Part shown: positions 56,686-64,000 of the stretch, one piece after another | How the letters are laid out: each line of letters starts with the position of its first letter | Position numbering within the stretch: position 1 is the stretch's first letter | Assembly (NCBI RefSeq): GCF_014698755.1 | Contig: NZ_JACJTO010000016.1 | Span: forward strand, 21,729-85,728 | Direction: 5' to 3' | DNA: 64,000 bases | Source: Aphanizomenon flos-aquae FACHB-1287 | GTDB taxonomy: Bacteria; Cyanobacteriota; Cyanobacteriia; Cyanobacteriales; Nostocaceae | Translations under genes and position numbers: made by a program | The notes under the pieces: model-generated | The model's input: the letters and a program-made list of their open reading frames with translations, nothing else | Database searches by the model: none | Told to the model about the DNA's origin: nothing

Positions 56686-58218
56686 ATGACTGTCAATCAT
56701 TACGATTTTATTATTATTGGTACTGGTGCTGGAGGTGGAACTTTAGCCTACAAATTAGCTACCAGTGGTCAGAAAATTTTAGTTTTAGAACAGGGTAATT
56801 TTTTACCTAAAGAAAAAGCTAATTGGGATACTAAGGAAGTTTCTCAAAAAGAACGCTATCGCACTAGTGAAATATGGTATGATAAACATGATAAAGCTAT
56901 CAAACCACTAACACATTATTATGTAGGTGGTAATACTAAATTTTATGGTGGGACGCTGTTTAGATTTCGTGAACGAGATTTTGAAAAGGTAATTCATGAA
57001 GATGGTATTTCTCCAGAATGGCCATTAAAATATCAAGATTTTGCTCCCTACTATGACGAAGCAGAAAAACTTTATAATGTACATGGTAAGCGAGGTATTG
57101 ACCCTACTGAACCACAGATTAATCAAGAATATCCTTTTCCAGAATTTAGTCATGAACCTGATATTCAACAAGTTAATAATTCTTTAAAAGATCAAGGTTT
57201 TCATCCTTTTTATCAACCACTTGCTATTAAAATTAATGAAGTTAATCGTAGTTTAAGTGCCTGTATTCGTTGTGATACTTGCGATGGTTTTCCCTGTTTA
57301 ATTGATGCTAAAGCTGATTCAGATATTAACTGTATTCGTCCAGCAATGGCATATAAAAATATTACATTAATAACTCAAGCAAAAGTTATCCGTTTACATA
57401 CTAATCCCTCCGGTCGAGTGGTAACTGGAGTGGAAGCAGAAATAAATAATCAACGTCAGATATTCTCAGGAAATATTGTGATATTGGCTTGTGGTGCAGT
57501 TAATTCGGCATTATTGTTGCTAAGATCTGCTAATGATCTTCACCCCAATGGATTAGCTAATAGTTCTAATCTTGTAGGACGAAATTATATGGCACATAAT
57601 TTTGCTGTGGTTATGACTTTAAATACTCAGTTAAATAAGACGGTTTTTCCGAAAACTTTGGCTATTACTGATTTTTATTGGGGAAATAAAGATTTTCCTT
57701 ATCCTATGGGTAGTGTGCAATTACTTGGTGGTGCGAATAAGGATAAAATACTTGCCTACGGTCCATCTTTAATGCCTAATTTGATGGCTGAGTTTATAGC
57801 TAATCATTCTCTATCTTGGTTGCTAATAACGGAAGATTTACCAAGTTTTAATAATCGGGTTTTGATCAGAAATGGGAAAGTTTTTTTGGAATATACTCAT
57901 AATAATCAAACTGCTTTTAATAAATTAATTAAGGATTGGATTGAGGTTTTAAAATCAATTTCTGTCTTTAAATCAACTGAAACTTTACATATTCCTCAAA
58001 AAATGACTTTGAGAGAAGTTACTCATCAATGTGGTACTTGTCGTTTTGGTGAAGATCCTCATACTTCTGTACTAGATATCAATTGTCGTACTCATGATGT
58101 TGATAATCTTTATGTTGTTGATAGTAGCTTTTTTCCTTCTAGTGCTGCTTTAAATCCATCATTAACTATTATTGCTAATGCTTTGCGGGTCCGAGAGCAT
58201 TTATTAACAAGAATATAA
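56686..58218 (+). CDS. GMC family FAD-dependent oxidoreductase
   Basis: 510 aa. The N-terminal FAD motif is IIGTGAGGGTLAYKLA. GGNTKFYGGTLFRFRERDF follows, then a cysteine cluster CIRCDTCDGFPCLID at about 195-210 that might bind metal or form disulfides. The C-terminal GMC signature is HQCGTCRFGEDPHTSVLD and LYVVDSSFFPSSAALNPSLT. Substrate unknown; glucose-methanol-choline relatives oxidise alcohols or sugars. Confidence 0.92.
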   Translation: MTVNHYDFIIIGTGAGGGTLAYKLATSGQKILVLEQGNFLPKEKANWDTKEVSQKERYRTSEIWYDKHDKAIKPLTHYYVGGNTKFYGGTLFRFRERDFEKVIHEDGISPEWPLKYQDFAPYYDEAEKLYNVHGKRGIDPTEPQINQEYPFPEFSHEPDIQQVNNSLKDQGFHPFYQPLAIKINEVNRSLSACIRCDTCDGFPCLIDAKADSDINCIRPAMAYKNITLITQAKVIRLHTNPSGRVVTGVEAEINNQRQIFSGNIVILACGAVNSALLLLRSANDLHPNGLANSSNLVGRNYMAHNFAVVMTLNTQLNKTVFPKTLAITDFYWGNKDFPYPMGSVQLLGGANKDKILAYGPSLMPNLMAEFIANHSLSWLLITEDLPSFNNRVLIRNGKVFLEYTHNNQTAFNKLIKDWIEVLKSISVFKSTETLHIPQKMTLREVTHQCGTCRFGEDPHTSVLDINCRTHDVDNLYVVDSSFFPSSAALNPSLTIIANALRVREHLLTRI

Positions 58219-58416
58219 GTAATTAGACAAAATTAATTACATAAAAATCTGGTAAAAACCTTGATTTTTGATGAGTAAACGGGGATAAACTTAGTTTTTG
58301 TCCCAGCCAATTATATTGGTAAAAAACTTTTTACATATCCTCTCAGAAAAGGTAAATATCCCAGAGGATTCTAGGATATCCTTAGATAGATAGGATATTC
58401 GCCAAATTAAAGTAGA

Positions 58417-59583
58417 ATGAAGCTGGCAGCAAGAGTAAGTCAGGTAACACCCTCTATCACCTTAGCCATCTCAGCTAAAGCTAAGGCCATGAAAGCCGAG
58501 GGTATAGATGTTTGTAGTTTTAGTGCTGGAGAACCAGATTTTGATACCCCAGCCCACATTAAAGCCGCAGCTATTAAAGCTTTGGATGAAGGTAAAACTA
58601 AGTATGGTCCAGGTGCTGGTGAACCAAGGTTAAGGGAAGCGATCGCTCACAAGCTAAAAAATGATAATGGTCTTAATTATCAGTCGGAGAATGTCCTTGT
58701 CACTAATGGTGGTAAGCATTCTCTCTACAATTTGATTGTGGCATTGATTGACCCCGGTGATGAGGTAATTATTCCCTCCCCCTATTGGTTGAGTTATCCC
58801 GAAATGGTGACGTTAGTTGGTGGTAAATCTGTAATTGTGGAAACAGATGCTTCGACTGGCTACAAAATTACCCCAGAACAACTGAAAAAAGCTATTACCC
58901 CAAAAACTAAGTTATTTGTCCTTAACTCCCCTTCTAACCCCACTGGGATGGTATACACACCAGGGGAAATTAAGGCTTTGTCCCAGGTAGTAGTTGATGC
59001 AGATATCTATGTTGTTTCTGACGAGATCTATGAGAAGATTCTCTATGATGGTGCAGAACATATCAGCATTGGTTCTTTAGGTGAGGAAATTTTTCAGCGG
59101 ACTTTAATTAGTAACGGTTTCGCTAAGGGTTACTCAATGACGGGTTGGCGCTTGGGTTATTTGGCCGGTCCTGTGGACATTATCAAAGCGGCCAGCACCA
59201 TCCAAGGACATAGTACATCAAATGTGTGTACTTTTGCTCAATATGGAGCGATCGCTGCTTTGGAAGGTTCTCAAGATTGCGTTGAGGAAATGCGTCAAGC
59301 TTTCGCTAAACGTCGTCAGGTAATGTTAGACAGACTCAATGCTATTCCTGGTTTGAGTACCTCTAAACCAGACGGGGCTTTTTATCTTTTCCCTGATATC
59401 AGCAAAACTGGTTTAAAATCCCTCGACTTTTGTGATGCTTTATTAGCAGAACATCAAGTTGCGGTTATTCCCGGTGTAGCTTTTGGTACTGATAAAAACA
59501 TTCGTCTTTCCTATGCTACGGATATGGAGACTATTGAAAAGGGAATGGATAGATTAGAGAAATTCGTGCTTTCTCGAATTTAG
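58417..59583 (+). CDS. Aspartate aminotransferase (class I/II)
   Basis: 388 aa PLP enzyme. It carries [31 protein letters not shown] and [14 protein letters not shown] with the PLP lysine at 237. Closest to the class Ib aspartate/prephenate aminotransferases of cyanobacteria. Normal length and start. Confidence 0.95.
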   Translation: MKLAARVSQVTPSITLAISAKAKAMKAEGIDVCSFSAGEPDFDTPAHIKAAAIKALDEGKTKYGPGAGEPRLREAIAHKLKNDNGLNYQSENVLVTNGGKHSLYNLIVALIDPGDEVIIPSPYWLSYPEMVTLVGGKSVIVETDASTGYKITPEQLKKAITPKTKLFVLNSPSNPTGMVYTPGEIKALSQVVVDADIYVVSDEIYEKILYDGAEHISIGSLGEEIFQRTLISNGFAKGYSMTGWRLGYLAGPVDIIKAASTIQGHSTSNVCTFAQYGAIAALEGSQDCVEEMRQAFAKRRQVMLDRLNAIPGLSTSKPDGAFYLFPDISKTGLKSLDFCDALLAEHQVAVIPGVAFGTDKNIRLSYATDMETIEKGMDRLEKFVLSRI

Positions 59584-59597
59584 ATGTTATCAAGTCT

Positions 59598-59622
59598 AGG
59601 GGTTTAGCACTGCTCAACCCCT
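59598..59622 (+). terminator. Hairpin after the aspartate aminotransferase gene
   Basis: AGGGGTT (59598-59604) pairs with AACCCCT (59616-59622), 15 bp after the stop codon. The following AATATAACTG is only weakly U-rich, so termination strength is uncertain. Confidence 0.45.
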
Positions 59623-59677
59623 AATATAACTGTAATGAAGTTTCTGTTTCTATACTTAATATCATGGGAAGTAAAAA

Positions 59678-60898
59678 CTATTGTAAATTAGGAATTATTC
59701 CCATTTCTTGTAAACCTTGACGTAATCTTTGCGCTTCCTGGGGGTTATACAATTCATGGAGAGAAATAGCATATTCAAAAGCTTCTAAACTACCTGATAC
59801 ATCACCAATTTTTAACAGCACAACCCCTAAATTTTGATAAGCTTCTGCATAATCAGGATTTAAATTAATAGCATGATTATAGCAATCAATGGCCTCAGTA
59901 AATAACCCCATTGCTTTACATACCATTCCTAAATTATAATAGCCAATTACGAAATTAGGATCAATTTTGATAGCTGTTTCATAAGCAATTTTTGCTCCTG
60001 GTAAATCTCCCGTAATTTTTAATAAATTCCCTAAATTATTATATCCTCCTAATTTTAATAGAGGATAAATAGGTAGTTTCACCGCAGATTGATAATTGGT
60101 AATCGCTGAAGGTAAATTTTGTAAATTTGTATGAGCAATTCCTAAATGATAATGCAATTCATATAAAATATCATAATTTATATCTTCATTAATATGATTA
60201 CCAGTTATTTGATTTAGTCCTCTATTTAATAACTCCATACCCGCGTCAATTTTGCCCATTTGTACATATAAAGCCCCTAATTTACTACATACATAAGCAT
60301 CATGGGGATGAGTTACAAAAAACTCTTCCATTGCTGCTGCGGCTTTACTATATTTATTTTGCTCATTAATTACATTTTTTTGATAACCAGTATGGAGAAT
60401 TGCTACTCCTGGTAAATAACCAATTTGCCAATTTGTTTCTTTAGTTAAAATTGTCGTCACACTATCATCAATTAAAGCATGATAAGGACGATCAAAATAA
60501 ATATCTGGATGATTACGAAATAATCGAGAAACTAGAGAATAAGGTGATTGTGTTGAACCGACTTCTTGACGAACTAAATTAATTACAAGATATTCTTCTT
60601 TGTTAATAACTGATTTAAGTAAAGGAATAATTTCTGGTGTTAAAGTTTCATCAGCATCTAAAACTAAAATCCAATCACCTGTAACATATTTTAAAGCTTG
60701 ATTTCGAGCCGTACTAAAGTTATTATTCCAAGTAAAATAATTAACTTTAGCCCCAAATTGTCGAGCAATTTCGGGAGTTTTATCTGTTGAACCAGTATCA
60801 AGAACTACGATTTCATCAACGAAATTCTTAACACTTCCTAAGCATTTTGGTAAGGTGGTTTCTTCATTTTTGACAATCATACAAAGACTAATTTTCAT
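59678..60898 (-). CDS. Glycosyltransferase family 2 with TPR domain
   Basis: 406 aa. The N-terminal GT2 domain (about 1-220) carries SLCMIVKNEETTLPKCLGSV, VLDTGSTDKTPEIA and the nucleotide-sugar motif LDADE. The C-terminal half is TPR repeats (YNNLGNLLKITGDLPGAKIA, YYNLGMVCKAMGLFTEAIDC, YQNLGVVLLKIGDVSGSLEA). Probably makes a surface glycan or glycosylates a protein; acceptor unknown. Confidence 0.92.
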   Translation of the reverse strand: MKISLCMIVKNEETTLPKCLGSVKNFVDEIVVLDTGSTDKTPEIARQFGAKVNYFTWNNNFSTARNQALKYVTGDWILVLDADETLTPEIIPLLKSVINKEEYLVINLVRQEVGSTQSPYSLVSRLFRNHPDIYFDRPYHALIDDSVTTILTKETNWQIGYLPGVAILHTGYQKNVINEQNKYSKAAAAMEEFFVTHPHDAYVCSKLGALYVQMGKIDAGMELLNRGLNQITGNHINEDINYDILYELHYHLGIAHTNLQNLPSAITNYQSAVKLPIYPLLKLGGYNNLGNLLKITGDLPGAKIAYETAIKIDPNFVIGYYNLGMVCKAMGLFTEAIDCYNHAINLNPDYAEAYQNLGVVLLKIGDVSGSLEAFEYAISLHELYNPQEAQRLRQGLQEMGIIPNLQ

Positions 60899-61033
60899 TT
60901 GGTAGCACTATGGTATTTACAAAATTAATTAATAGTACAAGATGATTCACAATTCAATACAATTCAGTTAAAAATTTTTCTTCTCCCTGTGTTCTCTGTG
61001 TCTGGAGTGATTCCTATTTCTTAAAAAATATAT

Positions 61034-62911
61034 TTAAGTAGGATGAAAATAGTTATAAATCTCTTGCGCTAACCGTGAACCAATTCCGGGAACTTCTGTT
61101 AATTGTTTAGGTGTAGCTTGACGAATATAATCAAGAGAACGAAAATGTGCTAATAACAACTTTTGGCGATTTTGTCCTAAACCGGGAATTTCATCTAAAT
61201 GTGATCTCTTCAGTTTATCACTTCTTTGTTGACGATGAAAACTAACAGCAAATCTATGGGCTTCATCTCGCAATCTTCTTAATAATTGTACTCCTGGTTG
61301 TTCTGGATCAGTTTCTAAAGGTTTTGATGAGTTGGGTAAGAAGATTTCTTCTCGTTTTTTAGCTAAACTAACAACCCGTAAATCTGCTAGTAAATTCATT
61401 TTTTCTAAAATACCCACAACCGCAGATAATTGACCTTTACCACCATCAATCATAATTAAATCAGGCCAATCAGAATTACCTAATCGTGCTAATTTGGGAT
61501 CTTCTATATATTTACGAAATCTTCTATTAATAACTTCTGCTAAACTAGCAAAATCATCGGAATGGCCAATTGTAATATCAGGATTTTTAATTTTATAATG
61601 TCGATAATGTTGTTTTGCTGGTAAACCATCAATAAAAACTACTTGTGAACCTACTGCATTAGTACCTTGAATGTGAGAAATATCATAACCTTCAATACGT
61701 TTTGGTAAATCTGGTAAATCGAGAATAGCAGCTAAATCTTGGGTTGCTTGCAAATTACTATCTCCCAATTTTTGCATTCTCTGTAATTCATATTGGGCAT
61801 TTTTTTCCACCATTTCTATTAATTCTGCCTTACTTTGGCGCAAAGGATTTAAAATTGTCACCTTTCTACCTTTGCGTTCTGTCAAAATATCGGCCAAAAT
61901 TTCACTATCTGGTAAATCATATTGTACTAAAATTTCGCTGGGAATTTCCACATTTTCCGCAGTTTGATAATGTTCTTCTAAAACTCTTTGTAAAATTGCT
62001 CCCGGTTCAGGGTGATAGTCAGCAACAAAAGCCAACCTTCCCACTAATTGACCAGTCCGAATTTGGAATAATTGAATGTAGGCGTGTTGGTCATCAGCAG
62101 CTAAAGCGATCGCATCTCGTGATACTTTATCATCAGGTAAGGATACTTTTTGGGCTGCATTTAGGGATTTTAAAGCCACAATTTGATCACGAATTTTTGC
62201 TGCATTTTCAAAATTTAATTCTTCCGCAGCAGTTTCCATTTGTGCTGTTAAAATATCAATTAGTTCTTGAGTTCTTCCCTGAAAAACCATGGCTACTTTT
62301 TGGACAATTTTCCCATATTCAACTGTAGAAACTAATTTTTGACAAACACCAGGACAGCGACCAATATCATAATTTAAACAGGGTCGGTCTTTAAATAAAG
62401 GTTGTGGTCTTTGTCGCAGGGGAAAAATTCGTTGACATAAATGGACAATTTCTCGTAATATACTAGAATCTGTATAAGGACCGTAATATTTATCTTTGGC
62501 TTTTCCTAACTGACGTTTACGAGTAATAAAAATACGCGGATATTCCTCTGACCAAGTAATGCAGAGATAGGGATATTTTTTATCATCTTTGAGTAAAACA
62601 TTAAAATATGGCTGATGTTGCTTAATTAAATTTGCTTCTAGCGCTAATGCTTCTGCTTCTGTATCAGTGACAATAAACTCGATTTCTGTCACTAATTTGA
62701 CCATTGTGTTAATGCGTTCCGTCTTGTTGGTCGAGTCGCGGAAATAGGAACGGACACGAGAACGCAATTTCCGAGATTTACCTATATATATTAAGCGATC
62801 GCTGCCATCTCGCAACAAATAAACTCCCGGTTCTGGGGGAATTTCTCCTAAACGGTTTTCTAAACGTTCTGGGTTTTTATACAGTGGTAATATTTGCTCA
62901 GATATGGTCAC
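61034..62911 (-). CDS. uvrC: Excinuclease ABC subunit C
   Basis: 625 aa nucleotide-excision-repair nuclease. The N-terminal GIY-YIG nuclease domain carries [19 protein letters not shown]. The UVR motif is near 210-235 ([20 protein letters not shown]). The RNase-H-like second nuclease domain includes [20 protein letters not shown] and [14 protein letters not shown], and the C-terminal helix-hairpin-helix motifs include [16 protein letters not shown] and [15 protein letters not shown]. Normal length. Confidence 0.97.
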   Translation of the reverse strand: MTISEQILPLYKNPERLENRLGEIPPEPGVYLLRDGSDRLIYIGKSRKLRSRVRSYFRDSTNKTERINTMVKLVTEIEFIVTDTEAEALALEANLIKQHQPYFNVLLKDDKKYPYLCITWSEEYPRIFITRKRQLGKAKDKYYGPYTDSSILREIVHLCQRIFPLRQRPQPLFKDRPCLNYDIGRCPGVCQKLVSTVEYGKIVQKVAMVFQGRTQELIDILTAQMETAAEELNFENAAKIRDQIVALKSLNAAQKVSLPDDKVSRDAIALAADDQHAYIQLFQIRTGQLVGRLAFVADYHPEPGAILQRVLEEHYQTAENVEIPSEILVQYDLPDSEILADILTERKGRKVTILNPLRQSKAELIEMVEKNAQYELQRMQKLGDSNLQATQDLAAILDLPDLPKRIEGYDISHIQGTNAVGSQVVFIDGLPAKQHYRHYKIKNPDITIGHSDDFASLAEVINRRFRKYIEDPKLARLGNSDWPDLIMIDGGKGQLSAVVGILEKMNLLADLRVVSLAKKREEIFLPNSSKPLETDPEQPGVQLLRRLRDEAHRFAVSFHRQQRSDKLKRSHLDEIPGLGQNRQKLLLAHFRSLDYIRQATPKQLTEVPGIGSRLAQEIYNYFHPT

Positions 62912-63026
62912 AGATATATTTTAGATAACTTTATCATTTACCCCTATCCATTTTAAATCATAAAATCCATTTTCCGACTTCTTTAAGAAGTGTTGATAAT
63001 ATGCTATCTATCTATATAGATAGATG

Positions 63027-63110
63027 AATCTGAAAATTAATTCATCTAAATTAACCAACTATGGTAAACACTTGGTATATGTGGGCTTGGAAAATAACCA
63101 AGCCTTTTTT
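63027..63110 (+). ncRNA. Candidate small RNA with an intrinsic terminator
   Basis: Between the divergent-looking uvrC start and the convergent yebC end there is a + strand promoter-like pair (TTGATA at 62993-62998, 16 bp, TATAGA at 63015-63020). About 85 nt downstream is a strong intrinsic terminator. Both flanking genes are on the minus strand, so neither needs a + strand terminator. The promoter overlaps a 20-bp palindrome (ATCTATCTATATAGATAGAT, 63005-63024). Confidence 0.4.
63084..63110 (+). terminator. Intrinsic terminator on the + strand
   Basis: GGCTTGG (63084-63090), loop AAAATAA, CCAAGCC (63098-63104), then six T (63105-63110). The T tract is on the + strand only. It has no + strand protein gene before it within several kilobases. 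Confidence 0.75.
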
Positions 63111-63128
63111 ATGAAAATTAATAGTTCA

Positions 63129-63884
63129 CTAAATCATGCTTAATTCCATTAAACCATCAGCCATATCAAAATTAGCTGTCACATTTTGAACATCATCTAG
63201 CCCTTCTAAGGTATCAATTAATTTGAGCAGTGATTTAGCTTGATCTGAATCTGTGACTTCGACTTGATTACCAGGAATCCAACGCAATCCTATATCTGTG
63301 ACTTTAAAACCTTGTATTTTCAATGTTTGACTGAGTTTCTCTAAATTACCTATTTCTGTAAATACTTGGACACTTTCCTGGGTAATCATTTCATAAGACT
63401 CAGCATTTCCCACTAAGGAAGCTTCTAAAAGCTGTTCTTCATCAATCACACCCTCAACTACACAAACTCCCTTTTGCGAAAACATCCAACTCACACAACC
63501 CGTTTCTCCCAAATTTCCGCCATTTTTACTAAAAGATACTCGCAAATCAGCAGCGGTGCGATTACGATTGTCTGTGAGCGCTTCAATTAAAATGGCCACA
63601 CCTCCAGGACCATAACCTTCATAGCGAATTTCTTCCAGGACACTATTATCGCTGAAAGTACCTGCACCTTTAGCGATCGCTCTATCAATATTATCATTAG
63701 GAATCCCTGCTGCTTTAGCTTTATCAATGGCTGTTCGCAGTTGAAAATTACCCGCTGGATCAGGTATACCATTTCTCGCAGCAACAATTATTGCTCGTGA
63801 TAGTTGAGTAAATATACTTCCCCTTTTTGCATCTACTACGGCTTTTTGACGTTTAATATTCGCCCATTTACTATGTCCTGACAT
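63129..63884 (-). CDS. YebC/PmpR family regulator
   Basis: 251 aa. MSGHSKWANIKRQKAVVDAK is the unmistakable YebC N-terminus, followed by FTQLSRAIIVAARNG, IPNDNIDRAIAKGAG and YEGYGPGGVAILIEALTDNR. Family members act as DNA-binding regulators or help ribosomes past difficult peptide sequences. Complete. Confidence 0.95.
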   Translation of the reverse strand: MSGHSKWANIKRQKAVVDAKRGSIFTQLSRAIIVAARNGIPDPAGNFQLRTAIDKAKAAGIPNDNIDRAIAKGAGTFSDNSVLEEIRYEGYGPGGVAILIEALTDNRNRTAADLRVSFSKNGGNLGETGCVSWMFSQKGVCVVEGVIDEEQLLEASLVGNAESYEMITQESVQVFTEIGNLEKLSQTLKIQGFKVTDIGLRWIPGNQVEVTDSDQAKSLLKLIDTLEGLDDVQNVTANFDMADGLMELSMI

Positions 63885-63927
63885 AATTACAGCAGTTTGA
63901 TATCAAGTCCAGTACAAGAATAGCTAT

Positions 63928-64000
63928 CTAAATAGGGTCAAAAAACAATCCACAATGATTAAACCAATTGAGAGCATTTTCATCAGTAATAGCATTAACC
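63928..64000 (-). CDS. 3' end of a probable IS630-type transposase gene (partial)
   Basis: Minus-strand frame entering from the right edge and ending at TAG (63928-63930). It reads VNAITDENALNWFNHCGLFF then DPI. The NWFxHCG ending resembles the C-terminus of IS630-family transposases from cyanobacteria. Only 23 codons are visible, so the family call is tentative. Confidence 0.45.
   Translation of the reverse strand, partial: VNAITDENALNWFNHCGLFFDPI

Overview
The window comes from a filamentous, heterocyst-group cyanobacterium (Nostocales). The evidence is a split RNA polymerase operon (rpoB, rpoC1, rpoC2) with the large cyanobacterial insertion in rpoC2, a chlB gene, about twenty copies of the HIP1 octamer GCGATCGC, heptameric short tandem repeats, an SDR5-like micro-insertion, MITE-like elements, and many gene families typical of cyanobacteria (Uma2 nucleases, orthocaspase, TPR proteins). 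A bloom-forming Anabaena/Dolichospermum/Aphanizomenon-type genome is plausible, but that is inference.

Layout. 0-11 kb: rpoB-rpoC1-rpoC2 on the + strand, followed by a small GIY-YIG protein. All four gaps around the three polymerase genes hold heptamer repeat arrays, three of them sharing a conserved core; this is the most unusual structure in the window. 11-23.5 kb: housekeeping genes (fructosamine-kinase-like protein, M16 peptidase, COG0523 GTPase with a His-rich loop, cysS, a tldD / Uma2 / tldE cluster, an ABC-F ATPase, nadC). 23.5-26.8 kb: a small accessory island with a duplicated Phd-type antitoxin, a decayed gene whose stop codon lies in a MITE, a DUF5677-like protein and a glycine-rich membrane protein. 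26.8-33.4 kb: chlB, a MacB/HlyD-type export pair, a TPR protein and a sigma-like protein, all on the minus strand. 33.6-42 kb: mostly + strand, with a glyoxalase-like membrane protein, a B12-binding radical SAM enzyme, PsiE, sulfate adenylyltransferase, a pseudo-orthocaspase (His/Cys dyad replaced by Tyr/Ser), a frameshifted TPR gene and a ParE-type toxin-antitoxin pair. 42-50.3 kb: mtnP, an ExbB/ExbD pair, a YkvA-type protein and a MoxR/DUF58/DUF4350/DUF4129 cluster. 50.4-64 kb: a NADAR protein, a TPR lipoprotein carrying the SDR5-like insertion, a candidate structured RNA, mltA, a cyanobacterial unknown with a duplicated tail, a double histidine phosphatase, a GMC oxidoreductase, an aspartate aminotransferase, a glycosyltransferase-TPR protein, uvrC, a candidate small RNA, yebC and the 3' end of a probable transposase.

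Most of the window is ordinary core genome. The points worth a second look are the repeat arrays in the rpo operon, the two candidate non-coding RNAs, the small mobile repeats, the dead orthocaspase and the accessory island. No CRISPR array, tRNA, rRNA or complete insertion sequence was recognised. All family assignments are by eye from translated sequence.
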